Part shown: piece after piece, positions 41,033 through 48,105 of the stretch | How the letters are laid out: each line of letters opens with the position of its first letter | Numbering within the stretch: the first letter of the stretch is position 1 | Virus record (IMG/VR): IMGVR_UViG_3300012006_000007 | Coordinates: 1-48,105 of that record | DNA from: a virus | Length of the DNA stretch: 48,105 nt | Direction: 5' to 3' (one strand) | Program-made: the position numbers and the translations under genes | The notes under the pieces: model-generated | Database searches by the model: none | Seen by the model: the letters and a program-made list of their open reading frames with translations, nothing else | What the model was told of the DNA's origin: nothing

Positions 41033-42213
41033 AAACACTAATACTTAGTTATAAATCCAGACTGTATGTTCAATCCCAAGGTGTTGCGTGCAATGTCACG
41101 GCTAGCACTCACTTGATGGAGTTTGTAAAAGACTCCAACTTATACCCAGGACCCGGTGGAGAGGAAAACTACGAGCGTGTTTTCTATAGCCACCCACAGC
41201 AGAACAATGTAAACACCCTAGTGGATAACACCTCAGAAGGCACAAGGGTAGTTCGAGAAATCTACCTCTATAACAACGCAATAGACGCACAAGTTTACAG
41301 CATTAGAATTCGCACCTATTTAGATATTACATTATTAGCTGGTGAAGGGGCTGGTCAGAAAGACCACCCCGACAACTACACAGACACATGTTTAATAGAC
41401 ATTACAATACCATCTGAAAAAGTGTGGAGATTCTCAGAAGCGTTTCTACTTAGCTACCCGTCTGTAATTGTGTTAGACAATGGGAACATGGACGAGATAT
41501 CCATAGTAACAGCACCAACTGGCGTGGATACTTTAAACAGTTCAGATAAGATCCATGTTACCATGTCGCACGGTATCACAGGCCAGACCACTTGGGGAAT
41601 TACAGAGACACTAACTCAGAAAGTTATTGCGGGTACAGCTAATACATCACTGTACAAGCTGCCATACTCCGCTTCACCAACTGCAACGGTGATTAAGCAG
41701 ATCTGTGTGTATAACTCTAGTGGTAAAACCATCCATGTGAAGGTGGGTTTTGGTCCAGCCACATCGAGCAATCTGCAAGGGTACATCTACGATGGTGAAA
41801 TTGCACCAAACGGTAGCTGGTGGAGTGACGGCAGCACCTACCAAAACATAGAAGACTACACAGGTGGCTCTGGTGGCTCTGGTGGTTCTCTAACACTAAA
41901 CCCAGTACTACCACTGTCGTACACACCTTCAGGAAGTGTACTAAGAATAGCACAGGCTGGTGCACAAGACAGGCAGGTTCTAGGCTGGGATGCAACCGCA
42001 CTAGAATGGCGGCCACAGGACAACCTAGAAGTGTTGACACCTGTTTACCCGCTAGAGTACAATATGAGCACCTTGGAACTCTTAATAGGGCGTAATGGTG
42101 CTTCAGACGGTCAAACACTCACTTGGAACACACTAAACAACAGGTGGCAACCGGGTGCTGCTTCTGGAAGTGGTGCACTGGCTGGTTTAGAAATTGATGG
42201 AGGTTCCTACTAA
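41029..42213 (+). CDS. Tail fibre / receptor-binding protein
   Basis: A 394-residue Gly/Ser/Thr-rich beta protein directly after the collagen-like fibre, starting by ATGA overlap. Segments such as DNLEVLTPVYPLEYNMSTLE and QTLTWNTLNNRWQPGAASGS echo the 'xxxL.W......W' tokens of the collagen-fibre module, so the C-terminus may be related to it. It has no recognised enzyme motif. Most likely a fibre or tip protein. Confidence 0.65.
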   Translation: MKTLILSYKSRLYVQSQGVACNVTASTHLMEFVKDSNLYPGPGGEENYERVFYSHPQQNNVNTLVDNTSEGTRVVREIYLYNNAIDAQVYSIRIRTYLDITLLAGEGAGQKDHPDNYTDTCLIDITIPSEKVWRFSEAFLLSYPSVIVLDNGNMDEISIVTAPTGVDTLNSSDKIHVTMSHGITGQTTWGITETLTQKVIAGTANTSLYKLPYSASPTATVIKQICVYNSSGKTIHVKVGFGPATSSNLQGYIYDGEIAPNGSWWSDGSTYQNIEDYTGGSGGSGGSLTLNPVLPLSYTPSGSVLRIAQAGAQDRQVLGWDATALEWRPQDNLEVLTPVYPLEYNMSTLELLIGRNGASDGQTLTWNTLNNRWQPGAASGSGALAGLEIDGGSY

Positions 42214-43352
42214 TGGCTATTATTAAAACACTAAAGATAATCACACACCCACAAGGTGCGCGATATAACGCAACCCTAAGTACTCAGCCAGTAATCCATG
42301 TTGGTGACCTAGACACGGTAACTAATGAATTTACGATAGATACTGCGTTTGTAGGATCAGTGTTAATTGCGGAAGGACCCGGTAACACAGGCTATAACCT
42401 TTCAGGAACACTCACAAAGACTTTTGTGAGTGGTGTTGCAACATTCACCAATGTTGGGATTGTTCCAGACAACACAAACACGGCACTGGATATATCTTCT
42501 GCGTCTTTGTCGTTTGTAACCACTAATCTAAATATTGTAACATCGAACACATTCCAAATATCCAACGCATCTAAATTAGTAGTAACATCAAGTCCGGTTC
42601 CTACCACAACTACACTCGGTAGGGTGATGCAGATACCTGTCAAGGTGCAATTTAAGGATGTGGATAATAATGACATACCCTTGAGTGGGATTAGCATTGT
42701 TGCGAGTGCACAGGGTGCGACAATGTCAGGAACAACCACACTACAGAGCGGTGTGTCAGGCTTTGTAATATTCACACAGTTGACTTTTTCAGGTGGTTCA
42801 CAAGTAGTACTTACATTCTCTTCACAGGGGATGACTTCTGCTGTAATTACTATAAACCTTATACCAACAAACATAATTAAACCTAGACGGAGCATAGTCG
42901 CTGGAGATCCTCCTGTTGTTGGGGATATTGTACCTTTTGAGATAGCTATTAATATTCCTGACCGTCAATTGTGGGTTGCTGACGAAACAGGCACACCTGT
43001 TCTAATTGTTAGCGGTGGTAGTAGTAGTAGTATTGTCAGGTCAGGGTGTGAACCAGATGGTTATGCAAGCTTATTAAGTTGCAACGGTTCTAATAGTTTC
43101 TGGGTAGATGATGCTGCTGCACATATCACTACCAATTTTATTGAAGGTCAGACAACCGAACATTATTGGACATTTGCTACAAACGGAAGCTTAATATTCC
43201 CAGATAACACAGTACAAACTACAGCTTCTACTAAATTCACTTCAGGTGCAACAGCACCAACTTCACCTGCACAGGGTGACAGGTGGATTAACACTACGGA
43301 TGCTGTTTTATACACATACTACCAAACAGCCTGGGTGCAGTTTAATAATTAA
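42213..43352 (+). CDS. Fibre-region protein with Ig-like repeats
   Basis: A 379-residue protein with two Ig-like bacterial domains: the segment ending FVSGVATFTNVGIVPDN and the later TTTLQSGVSGFVIFTQLTFS follow the 'GxxxFxxl' strand pattern of Big-type domains. The C-terminal part has a GSLIFPDNTVQTTAS motif common before fibre tips, and a final GDRWINTTDAVLYTYYQTAW segment. It overlaps the previous stop by TAATG. Probable adhesin/fibre; not identified further. Confidence 0.65.
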   Translation: MAIIKTLKIITHPQGARYNATLSTQPVIHVGDLDTVTNEFTIDTAFVGSVLIAEGPGNTGYNLSGTLTKTFVSGVATFTNVGIVPDNTNTALDISSASLSFVTTNLNIVTSNTFQISNASKLVVTSSPVPTTTTLGRVMQIPVKVQFKDVDNNDIPLSGISIVASAQGATMSGTTTLQSGVSGFVIFTQLTFSGGSQVVLTFSSQGMTSAVITINLIPTNIIKPRRSIVAGDPPVVGDIVPFEIAINIPDRQLWVADETGTPVLIVSGGSSSSIVRSGCEPDGYASLLSCNGSNSFWVDDAAAHITTNFIEGQTTEHYWTFATNGSLIFPDNTVQTTASTKFTSGATAPTSPAQGDRWINTTDAVLYTYYQTAWVQFNN

Positions 43353-43363
43353 GGGTATATAAT

Positions 43364-45535
43364 ATGGCAAATTACTGTAGAAGCGGTGCTCTATTTACAT
43401 TCACAAACCCAACACCCCCATATAATAACGCAGGGTGCACAAACTACCCTAATGGTTACTGGACTACCAACACCTGGAACATCAATGACCCTAATAGACA
43501 AATACTTGGATATGGTCAGTATGTTGGTTCTGATTATAGGTGGATGCTAACAAGCAACGCTACCTCTAATTGTGTTATTCAAACATCCACCGCTCCTTAC
43601 AACAACAACATACCCCCACTTGCAGAATTTGGATTGATAGAAGGGGCGTGTCCACCCCCACCACCCGGTGTAGGTTATGTTTCACCGGATAGCGGTAATA
43701 TCGCAGGTGGCACCAGCATAACCATCACAGGTGTTAACTTTACTGGCGCAACTGCTGTTACCATCGGTGGAGTTGCTGCCACTAATGTTATTGTGGTTAA
43801 CTCAAACACTATCACGGCAACCACTCCCGCTGGAACTGTTGGTGCTAAAGCTGTGGTAGTTACCACACCAGATGGCACTAGTGCACTTGACAGCTTCTTA
43901 TTCACCTATACCCAACCATCTCCACTATGCGTGCCTATTAGTGCTACGGTTACAATAAGACCGTGGGGCAACCCGCAACTTAATGTAACCAGAAGTGTAG
44001 ATGCATTTTACAATTCTTCTAGTTCATACGGCTCCCCAGTTACTTTGGCATATTCGGAGTTAGGTCATAACTCAACCACATACCCAACTGTGGTCGTAAT
44101 GAAAAACCAAGGGGATCAATATGTTGTAATGCATAATAATTGGACTCAAGGTGCCCCTGGAGGATATGCGTTCTTTTTTGGGGATCGTTTGATAACCCCA
44201 AACACTACTCAGACATACTACGACTCAGACTCTTTTAATGGAGAGTTTGAAACTACAATTACTTGGGGTGCAGTGTATAGCTCTACACCCACACCTAGTC
44301 CAACTCCAACATCAACACTAAGCCCATGCCTTGCACCACCAGATACCAACACAGGTCCATTCTTTTTCCCAACTACAAAAGCAACAAACGACATCTACAG
44401 CTTTGCGGGTAGAGCTTGGTATTGGAACAGCTACGCATGGCACAGATATTGTATGAGTACAACACCAACACCAACGCCTACACCTAGCCCTACTCCAACA
44501 CCTGGAGCAGTAGCAGGGTATTATTTAACTTTGGATGTAACTTATCCAGACAACACACATGATTATATTTCTTCAGGTCATATGTACAATATAGCAAATA
44601 TTAACGGAAAGCCGTTTTACACTACAGCAGACGGTTGCAATTCTGTTTATTGGGATAACTCAAAATGGGTATACACTGGTAGGTATGGACAAAAAGATAC
44701 GACTCACCAAGGCACAGTTGTAAGTATTAGTGGGCCATCTTCAGGCGACACTTTCCCTATGACCGGATGGATTGTAACTAGTCATCAAGCTTACACAACA
44801 GGAATAGTAACTGTTGGTACAACTCCTCAAGCAGTACCCCCGACATTTGGAGATTGGATTTGTTTAGAAACTACAGGTATGTATTCAGGGCAGGTAAACG
44901 GAGCTTATTTCAGTACAAGCACAAGCAATGGTAGCTATTACAGATTAGACGGTGCTATAGGAAGCCCAGGTGCTAGTTGTGGACCGGACTTAGTTAAAAA
45001 TGGAACAGTGTTATATTTAACAGCAAATGGATATGGGTGGTCTGGTAATTTAAGTTACTTAGAACCTGTTACTGGGTTTGGTGAAGAACCTAATAGTAGA
45101 AGTATTGTAATGGTTTACTTAAACACATGTGGCCCAAATACTACTCCTACACCAACACCAACTCCTACACCAACTCCTACACCAACTCCTACACCGTTCG
45201 CCTTTGTTAGTCAATCTAGTGGGGGTAACTACAGTGGAACAGGTGGAAGCTCTTACGACTCCTTATCAGGTCAACTCTACTCCTACGGTTCACCTGAAAC
45301 AATGGTATTCACGGCGGGTATTACGGGCACCCTCAATTACAATATAAGCGGGTACGACATGATGGGTGGCTCAGGGGTTTACATGAGCATCTCGGTAGAC
45401 GGTAGTACTATAGCCACAAGTAGCTCTATGTCCTCATCAAGTGGAACTACTGCAATCACCGCAGGTCAATCAGTAACTTTGACTTTTGTTGGGTCAAGTA
45501 TGGCGTACAGTAACTTCTCAATTTACATGAGTTAA
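43364..45535 (+). CDS. TIG-domain adhesin with Thr-Pro linkers
   Basis: A 723-residue protein. After a Cys-containing N-terminal part, an IPT/TIG Ig-like domain at about 104-187 is clear (VSPDSGNIAGGTSITITGVN, TVGAKAVVVTTPDGTSALDS). Three Thr-Pro-Ser spacers (PTPSPTPT types) separate later beta-rich modules, one with many Gly/Tyr, and a C-terminal Ser-rich domain (GTLNYNISGYDMMGGSG, TAITAGQSVTLTF). This architecture is that of secreted or surface adhesins, suggesting a receptor-binding or decoration protein on the tail. AAGGGT precedes the ATG. Confidence 0.78.
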   Translation: MANYCRSGALFTFTNPTPPYNNAGCTNYPNGYWTTNTWNINDPNRQILGYGQYVGSDYRWMLTSNATSNCVIQTSTAPYNNNIPPLAEFGLIEGACPPPPPGVGYVSPDSGNIAGGTSITITGVNFTGATAVTIGGVAATNVIVVNSNTITATTPAGTVGAKAVVVTTPDGTSALDSFLFTYTQPSPLCVPISATVTIRPWGNPQLNVTRSVDAFYNSSSSYGSPVTLAYSELGHNSTTYPTVVVMKNQGDQYVVMHNNWTQGAPGGYAFFFGDRLITPNTTQTYYDSDSFNGEFETTITWGAVYSSTPTPSPTPTSTLSPCLAPPDTNTGPFFFPTTKATNDIYSFAGRAWYWNSYAWHRYCMSTTPTPTPTPSPTPTPGAVAGYYLTLDVTYPDNTHDYISSGHMYNIANINGKPFYTTADGCNSVYWDNSKWVYTGRYGQKDTTHQGTVVSISGPSSGDTFPMTGWIVTSHQAYTTGIVTVGTTPQAVPPTFGDWICLETTGMYSGQVNGAYFSTSTSNGSYYRLDGAIGSPGASCGPDLVKNGTVLYLTANGYGWSGNLSYLEPVTGFGEEPNSRSIVMVYLNTCGPNTTPTPTPTPTPTPTPTPTPFAFVSQSSGGNYSGTGGSSYDSLSGQLYSYGSPETMVFTAGITGTLNYNISGYDMMGGSGVYMSISVDGSTIATSSSMSSSSGTTAITAGQSVTLTFVGSSMAYSNFSIYMS
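45143..45196 (+). repeat. 12-bp Thr-Pro microsatellite
   Basis: Four 12-bp ACTCCTACACCA-type units, plus one 6-bp half unit, encode an uninterrupted Thr-Pro linker. Slippage would change linker length in frame, not the reading frame. Confidence 0.85.
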
Positions 45536-45537
45536 AA

Positions 45538-45921
45538 ATGTCAAGACCTTGCACATGTAATAATGTAATTCCTAATAGCACTTGGGATAACACACAGTGC
45601 CAACTTTGTTGGCATTACCACCACAACACAAGGGTAAGGGCTGCCTGGGATAATGACGAGCCAATACAAGTTCCACCTATGTTAGAACAAGCTAGCTCTT
45701 TAATGTCTTCTGTAGCTAAATGGAGCTTTTCGGGTTGCACTCGAGTACCCTTAGAAGTGCAAGAAAACAGGTTAAATATTTGCAACAATTGCGAATTTAA
45801 AAAGTTCGATAAATGCGGAGTTTGTGGATGTTTTTTAAAAATTAAAGCTAGCTGGATCACTGAGAAGTGCCCACTAGGGAAATGGAGCGAACATGACACC
45901 ACAGGATCTACCACCAATTGA
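45538..45921 (+). CDS. Cys-rich putative zinc-binding protein
   Basis: A 127-residue protein with two Cys clusters: CTC near residue 5 and CQLC at 21-24; then CNNC (82-85), CGVCGC (93-98) and CPLGKW (111-116). The second cluster (RLNICNNC...CGVCGCFLKIKAS...CPLGKW) is a form I associate with small phage and bacterial proteins carrying Zn ribbons (a DUF6171-like pattern). Function unknown. There is no good Shine-Dalgarno sequence; translation coupling to the adhesin stop three bases upstream is likely. It overlaps the next small gene by 29 bp. Confidence 0.7.
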   Translation: MSRPCTCNNVIPNSTWDNTQCQLCWHYHHNTRVRAAWDNDEPIQVPPMLEQASSLMSSVAKWSFSGCTRVPLEVQENRLNICNNCEFKKFDKCGVCGCFLKIKASWITEKCPLGKWSEHDTTGSTTN

Positions 45922-46057
45922 ACTTTTAGAGGATATTTTACTACCTTTAAAGTGGACTATTGATAGAATATACTGGTGGGGATTTAAAGACGGAGTTACA
46001 ATGGGTGGAATTGCGTTTTTTGTGTTGTTCCTTCTCACTAACAGGAGAGCATCATGA
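45893..46057 (+). CDS. 54-residue membrane protein, holin candidate
   Basis: A short gene with one hydrophobic segment (GGIAFFVLFLLTN, near 38-50) and an amphipathic N-terminus (ELLEDILLPLKWTIDRIYWW). It overlaps the Cys-rich gene by 29 bp and the peptidase gene by 4 bp (ATGA), the common position of a holin before an endolysin. No homology known. Confidence 0.6.
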   Translation: MTPQDLPPIELLEDILLPLKWTIDRIYWWGFKDGVTMGGIAFFVLFLLTNRRAS

Positions 46058-46818
46058 ATAAGGTAATCGGGATGTTAATTATAGCTGTAGGCCTTATAAC
46101 AGCTAATGAGGTGTACTTTGGGAACCTGAAGTTTGACCCAATACCACTCCTCAGGCCAAAGATCACGCCACCAATACCACTGCCAGTTAAACCAGACGAG
46201 CCTAAGCCTAAAAGACCTTGGGGCAAAGACCTAGAAGGCTCAGTTGAGTCTATAACACTAGGTAGTTCGATTGCTCCTGACGGATCAACACCACTACAGA
46301 TTGACTACCCATTGAGCCAGCACATTAGCAATATTGGATCTCATGTAGATGGTGCAGGTATGTGCGTTATGTCTTCTATTGAGATGGCTGGTAGGTGGCA
46401 GAACCTAGAGCAGGTTCGTGGCCTACGCAATTGGTGTGCCAATAAGCCAGGTGGTGGGTACCCCTCCAAGGTAGACAAACAACTAAAAGAGTACGCTCAG
46501 GTACAGAAAATTAACACGCCTGAGTATGTGCAATATGAAGGGAAAGAATTAGACTTGCTTAAGCTTGCACTCAAGACAGGTAGGTTTCCAGCTGTGACTT
46601 ATTCAGGGCGCGATAAAGTGCGATATTCTGGCACAATCGCCCACATGGTGTGTTTGGCTCACTTAGACGAGAAGTGGGCAGCAATATGGGATAATAATGG
46701 CACAGCAGGCGAGCTAATCTGGATGACCCCTGAGGAGTTTAAAAGTAGATGGACTAATGATTCTAACGGTTGGGCTTTTGTTTGGCTCGCACCACCACCA
46801 CCACCAGTACCACGATAG
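46054..46818 (+). CDS. Papain-like (C39-like) peptidase, endolysin candidate
   Basis: A 254-residue protein with an N-terminal membrane or signal-anchor segment (VIGMLIIAVGLITA, residues 4-17), a Pro-rich linker (about 28-56), and a cysteine-peptidase-like domain. GMCVMSS carries Cys104; IAHMV carries His197; and IWDNN near 211-215 supplies the Asp/Asn partner. The segment NKPGGGYPSKV near 130 is diagnostic of a family I recall from planctomycetes. The C-terminus ends in a Pro run. It might cleave cell-wall peptides or other envelope proteins; planctomycetes have unusual envelopes. A sugar-cleaving motif is not visible. Confidence 0.65.
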   Translation: MNKVIGMLIIAVGLITANEVYFGNLKFDPIPLLRPKITPPIPLPVKPDEPKPKRPWGKDLEGSVESITLGSSIAPDGSTPLQIDYPLSQHISNIGSHVDGAGMCVMSSIEMAGRWQNLEQVRGLRNWCANKPGGGYPSKVDKQLKEYAQVQKINTPEYVQYEGKELDLLKLALKTGRFPAVTYSGRDKVRYSGTIAHMVCLAHLDEKWAAIWDNNGTAGELIWMTPEEFKSRWTNDSNGWAFVWLAPPPPPVPR

Positions 46819-46826
46819 GAGATGCT

Positions 46827-47567
46827 ATGAGTTTATTATTTGCTGTGTTTATGATTTCAGGTTGGGATTGGGTGCCTACTGACGATCCTCGTCAGGTGGC
46901 ACTTTATAGCGACTCTGTGCAAGTGGGGGTTTACAAGGTGCCTGAACGAGTCTACCTAAGCTTAGACGCTAATGGGGATTTTAAAGAATCCGAACTACCT
47001 ACGCCAGTGCCAAATTCGTATTTAGAGCTATTCCCTATTAAAAAGATAGCTAATTATGGTATTGACTTATCTGAGATGAAGGGTAGGCCTGAGAGCTACT
47101 ACCACAACGGTAGGAGTATCACTAAGGAGAGTGCACTTCTTCTTATGGGAACTCAGGGAATACCTGACGATAGTGATTTTATCAGAGTCACCGTAATTGG
47201 TTCTGAGGCTATTAGAAAGAAAGTGCGTGATGACTTGCAGAACGACCCAGCACTTTTAGACTTTAGGTTTATCACAGTAGTACAAGACTACCCTAAAGAC
47301 CATTGGGCTGTTAGTAATATTGGCTATGAAGTCAATGGTGATATTGCAATTTATGTGCAATCTCCAGACGGCACAGTAGTGCACAGGCAGAACGACTACA
47401 CGGATGGAGCGGTGGGTTTGGCAACAGCACTAAGGAAGGTGGACCCTAGCTATAGGAAAGGGGGTGATCCAGATCTCAGAGCTACCCTTGAGGGATCTCT
47501 GTTGGTTTTTGTTATCGCTGTTACACTAGTCTTGGCTGTATTCTTTTTTAGGAGGACTGACGAATGA
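46827..47567 (+). CDS. Membrane-anchored protein of lysis region
   Basis: A 246-residue protein started at ATG 46827 with AGGAG upstream; an in-frame ATG at 46770 lies inside the peptidase gene. The N-terminal ten residues are hydrophobic and could be a weak signal. The body is alpha/beta, with VTVIGSEAIRKKVRDDLQND, VVQDYPKDHWAVSN and GTVVHRQNDYTDGAVGLATA, which looks like a thioredoxin-like or similar small fold. The C-terminus has a transmembrane helix (LLVFVIAVTLVLAVFFF). It is of unknown function, perhaps spanning or supporting lysis. Similar proteins occur, as far as I recall, in planctomycetes. Confidence 0.55.
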   Translation: MSLLFAVFMISGWDWVPTDDPRQVALYSDSVQVGVYKVPERVYLSLDANGDFKESELPTPVPNSYLELFPIKKIANYGIDLSEMKGRPESYYHNGRSITKESALLLMGTQGIPDDSDFIRVTVIGSEAIRKKVRDDLQNDPALLDFRFITVVQDYPKDHWAVSNIGYEVNGDIAIYVQSPDGTVVHRQNDYTDGAVGLATALRKVDPSYRKGGDPDLRATLEGSLLVFVIAVTLVLAVFFFRRTDE

Positions 47568-47746
47568 GTATTATATCTATTGCGTTTGCTATTGCAGGTT
47601 TTGCAGGTGGTTGGATTGCCAGGGAAACTTGTCGCCCTAAAGACCACCCAATTATTGATGGTGTTAGAAAGCTTCTAGCACAGAAAGCTAAAGAAGCTAA
47701 AGTTATTGATGTTGAAGAAGAACTTAAAAAACTTAAAGGAGTATAA
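47564..47746 (+). CDS. Small membrane protein of lysis region
   Basis: A 60-residue protein starting by ATGA overlap. It has one hydrophobic N-terminal segment (IISIAFAIAGFAGGWIA, residues 3-19) followed by a charged Lys/Glu helix that may coil. The layout matches a one-helix membrane anchor with a cytoplasmic or periplasmic tail; an i-spanin or holin accessory is possible. No family recognised. Confidence 0.6.
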   Translation: MSIISIAFAIAGFAGGWIARETCRPKDHPIIDGVRKLLAQKAKEAKVIDVEEELKKLKGV

Positions 47747-47748
47747 TT

Positions 47749-47901
47749 ATGGCTGGATTTAAAACATATATCGCATGTGCTGGATTGTTGGGATTAGCTA
47801 TATTCCAACTCTCAGAAGGGCACTTTGAACAGGCTGGACAATCGTTCCTAGCTGCATTAGCTGCTTACGGCTTACGCAGTGCACTGAAGAATGTAGCCTA
47901 A
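47749..47901 (+). CDS. 50-residue holin-like membrane protein
   Basis: A small gene found by reading, MAGFKTYIACAGLLGLAIFQ at its start and ending GLRSALKNVA. It has two hydrophobic helices separated by a short polar turn (SEGHFEQAGQ), in the style of small phage holins. Its stop shares a base with the methyltransferase-like gene at 47901 (TAATG). Confidence 0.6.
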   Translation: MAGFKTYIACAGLLGLAIFQLSEGHFEQAGQSFLAALAAYGLRSALKNVA

Positions 47902-48105
47902 TGGGAAGGGTACTTATAGCTGGTGAATGTAGCAATGGTGTTGCAGGGCACTTGCGTTCCCTGGGGCACCATGTCACCACTGCTGATTTTAAACCTAACG
48001 AGGTTGACCAGACAAACCATTACCAAGGCAACTATTGGGATCTACTTGATGGTAGTCACCATTGGGATATGTTGCTAGGCCACCCAACCTGCACGAACAT
48101 GGCTA
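47901..48105 (+). CDS. C5-methyltransferase-like protein, 5' part (continues at 1)
   Basis: The N-terminal 68 residues of the 239-aa gene described at 1-614. It carries the SAM-binding-like VLIAGECSNGVAGHLRSLGH at the start, then DFKPN, HYQGNYWDLLD and the HPTCT catalytic-like motif. It starts by TAATG overlap with the holin-like gene, so it is the last gene of the lysis operon as well as the first of the early one, unless an unseen promoter intervenes. Confidence 0.75.
   Translation, partial: MGRVLIAGECSNGVAGHLRSLGHHVTTADFKPNEVDQTNHYQGNYWDLLDGSHHWDMLLGHPTCTNMA
48008..48105. repeat. Terminal direct repeat, right copy
   Basis: Exact copy of bases 2-99; see that entry. Annotating both copies separately would count the same DNA twice. 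Confidence 0.95.

Noticed and set aside
1-48105. Integrase, repressor or restriction nuclease indicating lysogeny or an R-M system
   Set aside because: Nothing with these motifs was found on either strand; only an orphan methyltransferase is present.

Overview
The window is one complete tailed-phage (Caudoviricetes) genome assembled as a circle. Bases 2-99 are repeated exactly at 48008-48105, so the unit is 48,006 bp, and the gene at 47901 runs off the end and continues in frame at base 1. No integrase, excisionase, recognisable lysogeny repressor or tRNA was found, so a virulent lifestyle is the simplest reading. The host is not stated by the sequence. My recollection of similar C39-like peptidases, the protein at 46827 and the Cys-rich protein at 45538 in planctomycete genomes makes a freshwater Planctomycetota-type host a weak inference.

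Layout. (1) 47901-1748: small early operon with a C5-methyltransferase-like protein, a small protein, a YqaJ exonuclease and a GNA1-like acetyltransferase. (2) 1749-2079: AT-rich control region with tandem operator-like repeats and hairpins. (3) 2080-9866: replication and recombination operon of four unknown small genes, a candidate single-strand annealing protein, an OB-type ssDNA-binding protein, a zinc finger-TOPRIM-RecA primase-helicase, a Holliday-junction-resolvase-like nuclease, a family A DNA polymerase, a dATP/dGTP pyrophosphohydrolase and a small-terminase-like protein, closed by a strong terminator at 9931. (4) 10066-11303: three small unknown genes, a second strong terminator, a consensus-like promoter followed by a long hairpin leader, and one reverse-strand gene. 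(5) 11372-12946: large terminase. (6) 12946-13666: 720 bp without a convincing gene, holding degenerate tandem repeats, three 28-nt hairpin repeats, a terminator and two long G tracts. (7) 15958-13667, reverse strand: DNA cytosine methyltransferase, a GP88-family protein and a 43-residue ORF. (8) 16159-27794: head module with DUF935-type portal, two basic paralogues, a disordered protein, a 1465-residue protein, protease/scaffold, decoration protein, major capsid protein and connector. (9) 27796-37944: neck, tail or baseplate proteins, many unrecognised. (10) 37946-45535: receptor-binding region with a collagen-like fibre, further fibre proteins and a TIG-domain adhesin. (11) 45538-47901: Cys-rich protein and lysis cassette (papain-like peptidase plus four small membrane proteins).

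How it works together. YqaJ, annealase, SSB and resolvase give a recombination set beside a compact primase-helicase/PolA replisome, with the pyrophosphohydrolase possibly adjusting nucleotide pools. The Dcm-type enzyme on the reverse strand probably protects the DNA. Almost all genes are tightly packed (ATGA and TAATG overlaps) behind good Shine-Dalgarno sequences, and two genes are best started at TTG. No protein looks like a long tape measure, so a short tail or an unusual tail is possible. Base composition shifts between AT-rich blocks (about 17.7-23.1 kb and 27.8-35.3 kb) and their neighbours, which suggests a modular mosaic.
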